Positions 11,901-24,791 are shown, counted from the stretch's first letter. The stretch: 64,000 nucleotides of DNA from Ceratodon purpureus (GCA_014871385.1 CM026431.1:1744464-1808463), one strand, 5' to 3'. Notes: generated by a model not told the origin, from the sequence alone. Program-made: numbers and translations.

Positions 11901-13640
11901 TAAGGCTTTCTTTTGCTGAACATATTTACATACTATAAAAAGTCTAAGGTAACATAAAAATAAAATGAGTATTAGCAATAACATGAACTTATCTTTGTTC
12001 TAGAATTTTTCTACAAAGCTCTATTCCTTTGCAAACACTAAATTTTGGTGCACAAAAAATCAACATTAGTAAGTAACATCATGTAAACCATATCAGTATA
12101 AAATCTTTAACTTCTTTAATACAAAAATTTGACACAAAGCAAAGTCAAACTCTGCTTATCCTATTAAAACATGATAGGAATTTTTTATTGAGAAAAAAAA
12201 TGCTTTTTAATTCAAATTTCTTTCAATCCGTACATTGAAATGTAATAAGATATTTTATGCTTAATTTTCAAGTAATACTAAGTAAGATATTACGGTTGGA
12301 GATGTAAAGAAGACAATTATTTTTCTTTTCATGGAGATGTAAAGAACTCTACTGATGTGACACGCCACATCACTATTTTCCGGGTCCATGTTAGACGCCA
12401 CATCAACGTATGGTAGGACTACGTCATATTCCACATCACCATTGAAGAGGATGAAATTCCTAGCCCTGTGGCATTGTCCATCGTTCTATAGCTCAAGTAT
12501 TGTCGACGTGGCACCCAATTGGCACCATTTTCAGCCTCCAAAAATCACCAAAAATTGTTCGTGTTACACGGATGTCTATGCGTTTTTTGATGATATCCCT
12601 ACGCATTACTGTACATCATTCATGTTAGTACGTATGAGGGATGTAAATTCAGATCTCTACATGTCTCTCTAGACATGACTAAAGACCTCATAAAAAACGC
12701 CGGTTTCTTGCAATGACAGTAGTAATAGATGTAGAACTTGCTGATGGTTGTAGATTTTGTGTTGTTCTATATGTGCTTGTGAGATGAAGGGTGTAGAGGA
12801 TAAGCACCATAGGTAAAGGCGTAATTTTCTGCATGTTGCACATTGTAAGTTGTAATAATGTTATCTCATCCGCTTCTAAGTGCTTGAAAATGGTTTTATG
12901 TATTAGCGCCAAGGTTTGGCACCTTTCAAAACAACGGACTTTGTTACTAGACATACACTTGTATGTCACTGTTTTGCATAGTGAAAAATTTGCATTAAAT
13001 ATGGAGAAAATAACTAATTACAATGTTTTTAATTTTATTTTTAAAACCAAACCTCGCGCTATTGTCCTTATTATTTCACTAATCACCTTATATTGGTGTT
13101 GTTAATGAAGCCATATGTCACCCCTTAATTAAAGAATGTCAACCATAAATGACTTCAACATCAAAATAATACCAAATGTAACGAGATCATTAGAAGAGTA
13201 TTTAGAATTGATATACAAATAAAAGATGTAAATTTGGGACTTTTAGATTCTATCTATTTAGATGAATTTCATTGTAATTGTTTGAAACTTAAAAAAATAT
13301 TTCTCTGAGTTTTTTTTCTTACAAATAAAAAACACCATTATTTGATTGAAATTCATTACAATTAAAAATAAATGATCTACTCTTGACATGCAAATATTTT
13401 GAAATTTTTACATGAATCTATACCCTCAATTTTTTACAAAACAATTTTTACAAATCTTCTCTGATCATAGTTTCTTTTGGAATATTACTTTAAAAAAAAA
13501 TGCAATAGATTGACAACAACTCCAACCGTCATACATAACAATGACTTAACAAAAAATATTTTAAAATAAATATCAAAATGGAAAGGCACATGAAGAAGAT
13601 CGATGTGACATCAACCCAACCCCACTCGATAAGACTCTCA
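8961..13640. other. AT-rich intergenic DNA
   Basis: Both strands were read without finding a convincing gene, RNA gene or bounded repeat. Short frames occur but lack domains and are AT-biased. A less AT-rich patch at 12,350-12,680 contains ACGCCACATC-type repeats (12,361-12,410) but no recognisable feature. Confidence 0.4.
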
Positions 13641-13957
13641 GCGCCTAACTTAGAAATTCAACTTGCAAACAACAAAAAATAAAATAAAACACAAAACCCA
13701 ACCACGCCAAGCTGCACCTGGAAACAGCGGCCCCCACAAACCCGGCCCCCAATATAATGAACGGCCCCGATATCCCCCTCCCCATCGGCCCCCCGATCCG
13801 ACGGCTGGCAAGTGGCCATGGAGTGGTACAAGAGCACCCCCGAGTCCCAAGGCGATGCGTCTGTTGCGTGCTGCGTTGCATCCCCGAGAACGAGATACTC
13901 ACTAGACCTGCCTGCATCGAGACGGAGGCTGAGACTAAGACTGCCACTGCGACTGCG

Positions 13958-15038
13958 ATGCAGGCGGTGAACGGGATCGCTGCTAAGCTGATGTCGCTCA
14001 CTACGGAGCCCAGCTACAAGTTTCTCATCTACGGGCGCACCGGGTGGCTCGGGGGCCTGCTGGGGAAGCTGTGCGAGAAGCAGGGCATCGCGTACGAGTA
14101 TGGATCTGGGCGCTTGGAGAACAGGAGCTCGCTGGAGGCGGACGTGGCCGCGGTGAAGCCCACGCATGTGTTTAACGCCGCGGGCGTCACCGGGCGGCCC
14201 AATGTGGACTGGTGCGAGAGCCACAAGGTGGAGACGATCCGCGCCAATGTGGTGGGCACTCTGACTCTGGCCGATGTGTGCAAGCAGAACGGGCTGGTGT
14301 TGATGAACTACGCGACGGGATGCATCTTCGAGTACGACGAGAAGCACCCGCTGGGTAGCGGTGTGGGATTCAAGGAGGAGGACACGCCCAACTTCGCTGG
14401 GTCGTACTACTCGAAGACCAAGGCCATGGTGGGTGATGTGCAATGTGGGATTGTTGGTTGAATTTGGGTCGGTTTGGGAATGTTGGTGGATGTGGTGGTG
14501 TTGGGATTGGAAGGGGTCGGCAATGTGAGGATGTATGCAATGTGGGTTAGCTGATTGTGGGGGACTGCGTTGTGGGGGGGTGTAGGTGGAGGACCTGTTG
14601 AAGGAGTTCGACAACGTGTGCACGCTGCGAGTGCGGATGCCGATCTCGTCGGACCTGCAGAACCCGCGGAACTTCATCTCGAAGATCGTGCGGTACCAGA
14701 AGATCGTGAACATTCCGAACAGCATGACGATTTTGGACGAGCTGCTGCCGATCTCGATCGAGATGGCGAAGCGGAACCTGACGGGGATCTGGAACTTCAC
14801 GAACCCGGGCGTGGTGAGCCATAACGAGATCATGGAGATGTACAAGGAGTACATCGACCCGGAGCTGTCGTGGGTGAACTTCACGATCGAGGAGCAGGCG
14901 AAGGTGATCGTGGCAGCTCGGAGCAACAACGAGATGGACGCATCGAAGTTGGCGAAGGAGTTTCCGGAGATGCTGGGGATCAAGGAGTCGCTGAAGAAGT
15001 TCGTGTTCGAGCCCAACAGGAAGACCCCCGCCAAGTAG
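13958..15038 (+). CDS. NRS/ER: Bifunctional UDP-4-keto-6-deoxyglucose 3,5-epimerase/4-reductase (UDP-rhamnose synthesis)
   Basis: This cytosolic NADPH-dependent enzyme converts UDP-4-keto-6-deoxy-glucose to UDP-L-rhamnose, the donor for cell-wall pectin and glycosides. Exon 1 runs 13,958-14,428 and exon 2 14,586-15,038, with a GT-AG intron of 157 bases, giving 307 residues against about 300 in Arabidopsis NRS/ER. Seen: a Rossmann loop GRTGWLG (residues 26-32), the VFNAAGVTGRPNVDWCE block, the catalytic Y-x3-K (Y151-K155), and PISSDLQNPRNFI plus SMTILDELLPI in exon 2. The sequence is near-collinear with the plant enzyme. The chosen start MQAVNG matches the family length; MSL at 13,991 is an alternative, and the frame is open upstream to 13,757. 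Both exons are strongly GC-rich at third positions, in sharp contrast with the AT-rich surroundings. No neighbour lies within 10 kb. Confidence 0.95.
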
Positions 15039-16958
15039 AGCTACGATACGGATTTCAACATTAGTTTTTATGTAGTACAATATTCTGGTACGTTATAGTT
15101 GTGGAGCAATTTTTCTGGATGCAGGCGATTCTTTAAATAAGGATTACATATTTGTAAAGGCCTACTATTTGAGCGTTGAGACCTTGTTCGAAAATGGATG
15201 ACATGAGATCTCTCTGGTAATTGCTTGTAGGTTTTCGGCTCGGTGGATGGTCTGGATATATTGTGCACTAGATTATTTTGATTGTCATGTGGCCTGTAAT
15301 CACTTTTGTCATTGTACATTTCGCTATTTGGTTGTCAGGATCAGACTTTTAGTGTATGTTTAGGTCGTCCTCTTGTTTGTTCAACTAGTTCTGGACACAT
15401 GATACATTAGTTCTGGCTTGATACATTAGAGTTTCAGAGATCTCTGCAGTATTGCCAGAGACAATTATTTGTTTTTTCACATGGTCTTGGCCTGTCTCAT
15501 GGCTGTTAGTGTATGCTTTCTGCTGTTTTGTGAGCTAACTTAGTTAAGATCATTGTGTCTGTAATTAGTTTTAGGTCGTCCTCTAACTTGGTTTAGGTTC
15601 GGGCCTGGTATGGCGGAGTCTCGGAGCACTCTTGACCACATTGGTTAGTGACAACGGTTACTCCATTATTGGTTACAGTCGGCAGTGTAGGTCTACTCTG
15701 TTCACTTTGTCAGGTTGGATAAACCGCTTGGTTGGAAATGAGGTTTGTGCAAGCTATTCATGAGCTGGTAGGTGGGTGTTTCTGCCTTCTCTTCTGGTTC
15801 TTGTAGGATGTGGAAGTTTCTTATTTATTTCTCGTTGGAAATAGTTTTTGTGTTGTGAAAGATGTTACCCTTTAATGTGTCTTATTCCACAATCATGTGT
15901 CATGTTTTTGAATGTTAATAAACGTGATTTTGAAAGAGATGGTGTTATTTAAATAATTACTCATAGAAATTAAAGACTTATATCTTGAATTGGGACATAC
16001 TATTTGATACAGACCTTATTTTTTCACATCTATTTATGAAAAAAAATTAAAAATTTTGGAACTTTGTTTTAGTAACCATATTTCATTTCTAAATCTAATG
16101 AATGGAGTTATGTTTTTAATTTTTTTTCAAAATTGATATTATTGGTTATCTTGTCATTTGTAAGAGAATTTTAATTTACACTCCAAAGAGATGGTTCTGA
16201 TTGTTGTTGAGTAAATGTGGGTGGTTTTACCACTTTATTTATGACGATTTCTTCTTTTTGTTTCCTTATTGCCTATAATAAATTAAATAAAGATGTTAAG
16301 AACTACATAAAGTCATTGGCCTTTATGTAACCTTTTTGAAATTTCTGTCATAACATCCACTAAGATGTAATTTGCAATATGATATGATGGGAAATTATCT
16401 GGGAAATATACTCAAAGACAACCAAACAAAATTTAATCTAACAATTATAAAATGTTTTTTCGGTGTTGCTAAGGAATTTGTACTCAAACAAAAGGACTAT
16501 GAATGATATAAAGTAAATTCAAAGTGGTATCTTAGAAAGCTTTCATTGGTGCGCCATATTGTATTTTCTCCAAATATCCTTTTTGACAAAAAAAATTCTT
16601 GAACAATCTAAATTTTATGGTAGCTTGTAATATAAAATTGAGACTAAGATAACAAGACTGACATGCATGAGTTAAGGGTTTTGAGCATATTTTCTATTTA
16701 CAAAATTTCCAGAATATAGTAGACTAGATTAGCAAAAGAAAATTACTCGTAATGCACTTTAAAATGCATTATTTGGACATTGTTTGAATAAATTATGAAT
16801 TTTTGAAGAATTTACTATAAAGACATCTAATGCCGACCTTGGGGTATGATGTTCGAAAGTGGTACATCCTTCAAATCATATCTATTCACTTCCCTAGATT
16901 TTCCAAGATTTGAGAAAGAACACTTATAGGCATGAGGACACTTATGGGTGTTGTTATC
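15039..16958. other. 3' flank of NRS/ER and AT-rich spacer
   Basis: The first several hundred bases probably include the NRS/ER 3' UTR (T/G-rich, with AATAA-like words near 15,917). Beyond this the DNA is AT-rich without a supported gene or repeat. Confidence 0.35.
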
Positions 16959-17751
16959 TTAACCCCTAAAATTCTAGGCCCATTTTTGCCAATTTCCACC
17001 TCTAAAACACTGATTTTAAAAAAAAATCCCAAAAAAATCCAAAAATACAAAAATCACCTTTTAATCAAAAGATGTTGTATTTCACATTGAAGACAAGGCA
17101 TGGTGAAATTTTCAGAATTGTTAACCGTACGGATTTCAAGATAATAAAAGTCAATTTATTTTATTTTATTTTTTGCCACATGCTCGAATGTGTTCGTTCA
17201 CTTTGAAATTCAATAACTAAAGTTCTATGTGCAACCAAAATTGAAAAATTACATGTATATGTAGGGCTTCAAGTTGAGATTATGCCAAAAAAAAAGGGCT
17301 TCGGAAAAAAAAAACCAAGAACAATTTCAAAGTTTGATAAGGCTGATATGGTATGATGAAATGTGGTCACAGTCTGATGAGTTGGCCACAGTCTGATGGG
17401 ATGGTGGACATGCATGGATGGGTGGTATGTTCATAAGTTGAGATTATTGCAAAAAAAATAAAGCCCAACATACACCTGGGCACTGACGCATTAAAATGCT
17501 GCCGCATTATTCATTGGTCAGAATTTACAACATCATTATCAGAACCTGCCCAGTTGGTTGCAGTCAACTTTGATTATGTCTTGTAATCACAAAAAAGAAC
17601 CAAATGCAATGAAATAAAGTACCTCCAATAGAGTATGATTTATTGAATCTACAATAAAAAGGGCGTCAAAAAATATTAAAAATTCTAACTGTGACAACCT
17701 ATCCAAAGTTCCTGCAACCCACTTTGGGTTTTGTGGAAGTTTAGGGGTTAA
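16959..17751. mobile_element. Non-autonomous piggyBac-like element, copy 2
   Basis: TTAA lies at 16,959-16,962 and 17,748-17,751; inside, the ends read CCCCTAAAATTC and, from the other side, CCCCTAAACTTCC. The left end continues with TCTAGGCCCATTTTTGCC, resembling the left end of copy 1 (CCTAGAATGGGCATTTTTG). The 785-bp interior has no transposase and contains a short tandem (CACAGTCTGATG, 17,370-17,400). Confidence 0.5.
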
Positions 17752-18720
17752 TAATTTCTTGGAATTTAACTTATCTTCTTGGAACCTTGTAGAAGCAACA
17801 ATTTTAAATACTGAATAGGTGTGCTAGCAATGTATTCAAATGTGGTGATTCTGGGTCACTCACACATTCAATTGTGATCATGCACTTTGTTGTGTAGTTG
17901 GCAAGCAATTTTGCTAGAGGTAGTTGATTCCTTAAACAGAAGATCGTTGTAATGGCTTGTTTCAAGTGATGGAAATTTTCCATTTGATATCAAGCTCTTC
18001 CTCACACTTGCATGTAATGTATTCTTTCCTGGTGAAGAACAGAAGAACATGGTGGAGTTTATGGTCGAGTTTGTGTTGCAACAGCTAATTGTTAACGTGG
18101 GTCCTTTCAACACTAATAGCAAATGTGTCGCTCCTAACTGGCGTTAGAGGTGCTCATCACTCAAGTTCACCACTACAAACAAATAAAAGTGACACTTTTC
18201 CTGTTTTTCCATCAGTCAGAAGCGTCGATTCTGCTTCCAGTGCAAGGCTTTGCATAGGATATGTATCACACAGTTCAACATGTATGTTTATACGTTACTT
18301 AAACGATCAAGTTGTGAATATGGCCTCCAACGTAGCCAATTCAAGGCTAGGTAGGAAATGTAGTTGGTGCTAGTTTTTCAGTTAGATTTGACTCGATTTT
18401 CAACCCATGGTTGAAATAGATAACTCATCCGCCCGGGGATTGACGTGAAGCACAAAAATCTTGGAGCTTTATTTGTTCGCACTTGAGGTCTTGGACTCTG
18501 ATTGGAAACCTGTTGAATCATTGAGTCGATTTCTGGGGAAAGATTAGTTTCATGGATCTGGCAACAACCTGTAGAATCAATGTGTCCGTCACAGCTTTCA
18601 ACACATTCCTTGGACACAAAATGAAGAATTGGCTCTTGAGTCCTTTGTTGTGTCTTAGGTATTCACTGTCCTAGGTAGTATCTGCACATCCAACCTTGCT
18701 GGGCAGGTGTCATCTATGAG
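17752..18720. other. Intergenic DNA, LINE target region
   Basis: Base composition is more balanced than in the flanks, but no frame starting with ATG shows a domain. The LINE tail inserted at its right edge. Confidence 0.3.
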
Positions 18721-19494
18721 CACAATTATACATTTTTTTTTTTTTTTTTGGAGCAAATGAAGAGAATTTCATTGCAAACGAGAAAGAACAACCCTCATCA
18801 GGCCGAGGCCCAGGGCAAAAGGACCGAAGGACTTCTGGACTAAAACAATTGCAGTCTACAACCAGTTCATGATGACTCCTCTAGGGGGAAGCAAATTCCA
18901 CTTAACCTGCAGCTCATTCCTAATACCTAAGATGCTTCGACACATCCATACTGAGTCAAAGCCTTTCAAGATGCTGTGGGCCATTGCAAGGCTGTCAGCT
19001 CGCTGAACTGCTATCAGAGTTTTCTTCCATGCGATTCTCCCGTAGTCTAAAATGGCCTCCCATAAGAATTCCCTACATCTGGGGTCAGGCCAGCAAGCGC
19101 CTTCAAACACCTTGGCATTTCTGCTAAGCCAAATGCACCACAGGCCGACTCCCCTCAGCAGGGACCACAACCTGATAAGCCCATTCTTGCGCAACCTCAC
19201 TGGTTGGCCAAACAAACATTGATGAAAAGTGAAACGTTGAGGAGGATTGAGGTTTCTCCTCCCTTTCAACAAGATGTGTATGATGTAAAAGCAGTAATGC
19301 CATATCCCTTTAGCATGCCTACATTCGTAAAAACAGTGAGTGTAGGATTCAATGCTATGGGAGTCACATAGCTTACATTCCTGGTCCACCTCTGGGTTGA
19401 ATTTGCCTCTCCAAGCGTTGGTTGCGACAGCTTGGTGCCAGAGGGACCACATGAATGCTGCTTCCTTCTTAGCCCTGCTCACAATTATACATTT
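18721..19494 (-). mobile_element. 5'-truncated LINE with poly(A) tail and 15-bp target duplication
   Basis: The direct repeat CACAATTATACATTT flanks the insertion perfectly (18,721-18,735 and 19,480-19,494). Next to the left copy is a 17-base T run (18,733-18,749), the poly(A) tail of an element lying on the minus strand. The insert (about 744 bp) encodes the C-terminal zinc-binding domain of plant L1-type reverse transcriptase (zf-RVT): WSLWHQAVATNAWRG, then a C-x2-C (CKLCD) and an H-x3-C arrangement (HCFYECRHA), W-rich to the end. The frame (18,856-19,509) is uninterrupted; its first 10 codons or so, including the ATG, come from flanking DNA, so it is probably not a gene. An open frame and a perfect duplication indicate a recent insertion. 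Confidence 0.88.
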
Positions 19495-19955
19495 GACATA
19501 TTGAGCCATTCTTGATATGAATACTGTCGGTAATTGAATTGCCGCAACAAAAGAGCACGAGGTTCTTAGAATTGAAAATCTGAATCATTACTAGAAGAAG
19601 GTCACCGAATGAACTAAATCAACAACCATTACTAGTAAAAGGTCACCAAATCAGCAACCAGTAGGAATTATATCTCATCTGTGAAGCGTCATTGCAACAG
19701 CTAGAGATCATACTTCACAGTTCCATTCCATTGCAAACCTGGCTATTGAGTTACACAACACATTGACATTCAGACCTATCTTCAAGAGATGCCTCATTGA
19801 AACCGGGTACAACTATATAAAGCGGCGATGGGCCTATGTCATTTCTAACCCTAATGTTGTGAGGGCTCCCACCTCCATTGTAGCTTTCTTCCAATCACAA
19901 GAGTAGTCAAGCTTTTTTTGACCTCCGAATAGAGTAACCCTAAGTAGTTCAGATC
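19495..19955. other. Spacer with a short imperfect tandem
   Basis: A ~36-base motif containing CATTACTAG and AAGGTCACC is repeated near 19,585-19,655. A TATATAAA word lies near 19,815. No gene was seen. Confidence 0.3.
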
Positions 19956-20028
19956 TACACTCTGGACTTCCGCATGAAGCTACAATAAAGCATATCAATT
20001 TGCCTTTCAAGCGGAAGTCCAGAGTGTA
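19956..20028. repeat. Perfect 18-bp stem-loop
   Basis: The arm TACACTCTGGACTTCCGC (19,956-19,973) is followed after a 37-base loop by its exact complement (20,011-20,028). The stem is GC-richer than its surroundings. It could be a small foldback element or a transcribed hairpin; nothing in the sequence shows transcription. Confidence 0.6.
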
Positions 20029-20269
20029 ACTTTATCTGTATAAATCGTAGGCTTAATTTTAAAGTAAAATAATAATGAATTGTTGTTCAGAATTTTGAAT
20101 TTTCCTAAATTTTTATTTGGAGGGATTTGGAAAATTAAGTTAGAGAGGACGTTTTTAGAAAGAAAAAAAATATAGTGGTTCTAAAGCAAACATTTTTTAA
20201 ATATTTTGGCAAAGAAAGGGTTTGAAAGTTAGAATAACACAAGAAGAAATAACGAAGGTGAATAGAAAA

Positions 20270-21205
20270 TTAACCCTTAACTATCCTTAAAACCCAAAAT
20301 GGGTTATTGCAAATTCGGGCAGCCTAGATGGGGAGGTTAAAAGTAATATTTTTTTTCAAGATTTTTACTGGATGCTCCCTTTATGGTAAGGTCTATGTAG
20401 TAAAAAATTTGAAGCCAAATTCCAATTTTAGAACCTTCATCTAGAAATTTTAGGTTTCAAGTCGAAAACGGGCAGTCTAAAATTAGGTCTTTTTAAAAAA
20501 ACAAAAATTGAAATATTTTCATAACCAAATCAATACTCAAGTTCCATAGTGACTTAAGTCAAAAAGTTTACCAATTTTATAAGGGCAGCCTCCAAAACTT
20601 ACAAAGACAAGCTTCACAGTTTTTAGTAATTTTTGAATTTTTCCTTTAAAAATTTGTCAAAATTCGAGATTTTTGAACTTTTTTAAAAAAAATTCCCCAA
20701 AAATCAAAAATTTATAAAGGTACCTACTCACCGTTCACTTTTTCTTAAGCTCACAAATTGTTTTTGTAATGCATGTTTTACTATTTTGTCAATTTTATAC
20801 CTTCTTATGGAAAATAATTTTTATGAAGGTCTAAAAAGCGTTTTTTTGGCCTAAAATTTCGCATGTGCATACCTAACCTAGTTAGCTACATGGAAAAAAA
20901 TATGACCAAAATTTTTGAAGTAATAATCATTAAGTCTCCCTTTTGCCCATTTGCACCATGCCTCTCGGCCAAGGCCCAAAAAAATATCTGCTGAAACTTT
21001 GAACACTACGATCTCACTAATGAAAAACATCCAACGGTTGAAATTTGGATCAGTTCTTCCAAGCAGGGTTAGGTACAAGATCTTACGGTTGAAATTCCAA
21101 AAAAAGTTTAAAAATTTGTTTCATATCCTCGGGAGGGCATAGTGGTAAAAAATCGCAGTTTTGAGGATTCAAGCTTTCAAAAACACAAGGAAATTTAGGG
21201 GTTAA
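20270..21205. mobile_element. Non-autonomous piggyBac-like element, copy 3
   Basis: TTAA lies at 20,270-20,273 and 21,202-21,205. Inside, the left end reads CCCTTAACTATCCTT and the right end, on the complement, CCCCTAAATTTCCTT. The 928-bp interior shares with copy 1 GGGCAG boxes, ACGATCTCNNNAATG-like words and ACAAGATCTTACGGTT (near 21,076), followed by a GCAGTTTTGAG box before the right end in both. No transposase frame is present. Confidence 0.55.
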
Positions 21206-22712
21206 GTCAATTTCAAAGATATAAATGAACACATTTTTTGAAAAATAAAATTTTTATCAACTTAATAAAAATATTTTATTTTATTTCTTTATGGTTCTTC
21301 TCTTTTATTGCAATGTATCTTGTGTTTTTATCATATATCTCATTTTTTAACATTTTTTGTTCCTTTTTAGACTGTCTACGTTGTTGTACCAAAACACTAA
21401 GTGCAACCATTTGCCTTTAGTTTTTCACAAATTGTTTGAATTACTTTTTGTTTTAAAATTAATACTAATCCAATTTGAGTAAATCCATTTTTTTTTTGTA
21501 TAATAATATATCTTAGAGGAATAACATAATATATTGTACCTTGTAGAGGTTTTATATATATTCCACTCTGAAAATGAAAATTCTCCTCTTTGACCTACAT
21601 TATTATAAGATTGAAACCATATTATAAAACCGTTGAGTGTGTCACATAAATCAATATTAAGAACCACATAATGATTTTGGATTACGGACAAGAGTGAAAA
21701 TGGCAAGAAGAGTATCATCTTGGAAGCAATTGCAAGATCTTGGAAGCAAGCACTTTTTGGAATACATGGTGGCAATAAGGACATCAATGTACTTAATTGA
21801 TCACCTTGTGTTGCTGATTTATTAAGATTTAATTCAGATGAGTTCAGATGAACACCTATGCAATTCAGATGAAAACCTATGGCAAGTTGAAGGTCAGTCA
21901 CGTAGATACTAATAATACTATAAATTTAAGTATAATAAAGAACATAAATATAGATTATTAATACATATATTTGTACCCACATTACATCTTCGATAATATG
22001 ATATCTTTAGTATTTTGGACAACATAAGTCAACTTTTTTTGTATTTACTTTAGTTAATCGAACCTTAAAATTTGAGAATCCTTTGAGAAAAATTGCAATT
22101 TTATTTATTTTATTAATTCATTTGTAACAAATTTCAATACTGTACTTCCTTGTTCGCTAATTTTTTTGAATCTCGAGATCACAGAATTTGAAGGAAATTC
22201 AAAAGCCAAGAGAAGGTTTTGTTTTATTTGATTATGAAAGTAGATTTAGCTTGAATTTAATTACAGAACCCAATGTGTGTACTGAAACTTCTGAAAATTC
22301 CATATTAAAAGAAAAAGACATTTTGCATTCAATTTGACTCTAAATTTTATTATCATTTTCAATACCTTTATTAACTATGAGACAGCTCTATATTTAAAAA
22401 TAGTTGTATAATTTATTTAATGAGAGATCAAGATACTCTCTTCTTTTAAAATCTTAAATTTGGTATCATGGTTTTATTTTTATACTTTTAAAGTAATTTT
22501 ATTTTATTTTATTTTATTTTATTTTTTTCAGTTGTTGAGAAATTTCAAATTGTGATTTTTTGGAAAAAAAAATTAAATATTTTAAAATTTTTAAAATTTT
22601 TTTTTGCTCTGAAAGTCAAATCTTCATTTATTTTTATTTTTAAACCTATTGTTCACATAAACTAAAGATAATTCTAAATCCAAATTGTATTATAGTTTTA
22701 AATATGTAATTT

Positions 22713-22764
<52 letters not shown>

Positions 22765-24392
22765 ACTTCTTTTTATTTTTATTAGCTTGGATATAGTACA
22801 TAAAGACGTTTGATTTGTTGAAATTATACTATTCTTGTTGATAGTAGAAGAATATATATCTCTTGACTTTATTTGATTTCAAGTTATATATTTTTGAATT
22901 GATCATTCATAATATATTTTTCCATATATGAATATATTTTACACAGACATTTGAAAGGTTTGATAACATTTATTTTAACACCGTATTTGATAATTGATTT
23001 TTTTTTATTAATATACTTCATTATCATATATATTTCATCAAAACATATTTTATAAAATCATATTTCAGATTTCAACTTTCATATTTGTATCTTCAACTCT
23101 TATTTTTGGACCTTTAATTTTTATTTATAGAAATCCGTAGATTTTGGCCTACGTACCAAATGTCTATTTATGATCTTTGATTTTCCATTTATAATTTTCA
23201 ATCTATCATTTACAGTTTTTAGTTTTTCATTTATGATTTTTAATTTTTCATTTATGATTTTAAATCTATCATCTATGAATTTCAAAGATAAATGACTCTA
23301 AGAATTAATATGTTTACAAATTTCCAATTCTAGTTCTAGTTTTTGACATTATATTTTTAAAATCTTAATAGTCAATAAAATTTTGAGTAATTACTTCACT
23401 TTAGTGTCTTCCAACTCCGACGTCCTTCCTTCAATGTTTTATGACTCCAACTTCACGTTGGAGACTCTTCAATATCCCTTTCTTTGAAACAAGTTTGCCC
23501 TTCTCCTTCACTTCAGAGGTCTCTATCTATGTTTTTTGCCCATCTTCTACTTGTCTTCAAAAATTTTCATTTTTCCTTTTGCTCATTGATTTCAAAAGTC
23601 TCCTTCCTATTCTTTTACAATTCACTCATCTCACATACGATTGTTTCCAACTTGTAGAAAATGCAATAATAAGAGTTTATGAGAGGTGAAGACAATCATG
23701 AGAATAGAAAGCAACGCTAAGAAGAATCAACAACACCAAGAGATGATGACAACACTAAGAGAAGATGGCAACACTAAGAGGAGATGGCAACACATAGAAA
23801 ACAAATGAAATCACTTGAAAAGGTGTTAATCTGTAGAGAAGGTGCTCAATTTATATTCGAGAAGGAAGAAGCCCTTTTAAGAAGAATTCAAGAAAAGGAT
23901 GCCTTGGAGGAAAATGCTCAAAATGCTTTTTCAATGAAGGTAAGCTGGGCAGAAGTTTAGAAGAATAAGTCATGTGTAATTAGTGTCTTAGAATTTGTAG
24001 CAAGATAATAAACTTGGATAGTGTGCATTCTACTCCAAATTAGACTTTTTCGGGTAGGGCACTCAGCTCCCATCCAACCCCTCCCCTCAATAGACTCCTT
24101 CAAGAGTGCCTCTAAGGTATACACAACTATAATCGATCATTTAAGCATTTCAGCGTAGTATATCTTAGGTTATCAAGAAGAAGTTATTTTTTATGCGTAG
24201 GAAAATAAGGTTCGTGAAGAATGATTTTTTTTTTTTTGGAAATTAATTAAGTAAAATTAATTACTAAATTTTTTTTGTTTAAAAGATGGTCAGAATCCAT
24301 AACCAACATATGGCTTCAGCCATGACCGACAACAACAAGAGTAGTGAACAAACATAAGACTATTTATTTCCGTAACAGTCAGAGAGGCATTC
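21206..24392. other. Very AT-rich intergenic DNA with simple repeats
   Basis: No gene is supported. It holds a (TTTTA)n run near 22,497-22,527, a dinucleotide AT tract at 22,717-22,758, a degenerate ~22-bp tandem of ATTTATGATTTTTAATTTTTC type at 23,164-23,282, and a short GGCAACACTAAGAG tandem at 23,735-23,795. Confidence 0.45.
22717..22758. repeat. AT dinucleotide microsatellite
   Basis: An almost uninterrupted run of about 20 TA units. Confidence 0.9.
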
Positions 24393-24791
24393 TAAGGTGG
24401 TTACCCCATCACCAACTGGCTCCTTTCACCAATAGCTAGGCCTTATTATCCGCAATCAATGCTCTAATGGTTTTGGTTGTAGCATGAGTTCCAGTTGGTA
24501 ATGGACTCTCTCTTGTTGGTTTTAGTAAATATAAGCATGGTTATGGATTTGTTGTTGTTGGTTTAAGCATCTTTAATACACAAAAGAGGAGTACCTTTAT
24601 GATGTGAATGGGATGGGTCATACTGCAACTCTGAAAATTTACAACTAATTCATTCTTCATCCAAAAATTTTGTTTCAACTTGTGTTGGAATTCATTTCTT
24701 CTTACCTACCTCTAAAAAATAACAACACTAAATAATATCAATGCCTCATATCTGTATTTCTTATTGAGTTGGAAATAGGGTAACCACCTTA
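24393..24791. repeat. Short TIR element a (TAAGGTGG ends)
   Basis: The left end reads TAAGGTGGTTACCCCATC and the complement of the right end TAAGGTGGTTACCCTATT, a 14-base perfect inverted repeat that continues imperfectly into CCAACT. The 399-bp element has no coding capacity. The outer TA may be a TA target duplication. Its interior resembles element c (AACTYTGAAAATTYA block). Confidence 0.55.

Noticed and set aside
13658-15034. Long minus-strand frame (458 codons) across NRS/ER
   Set aside because: It is the shadow of the GC-rich plus-strand exons and of the intron; low-complexity His/Arg/Leu composition and no domain.
21425-21901. 158-codon minus-strand frame
   Set aside because: Composition follows the AT-rich background and nothing in it matches a known family.
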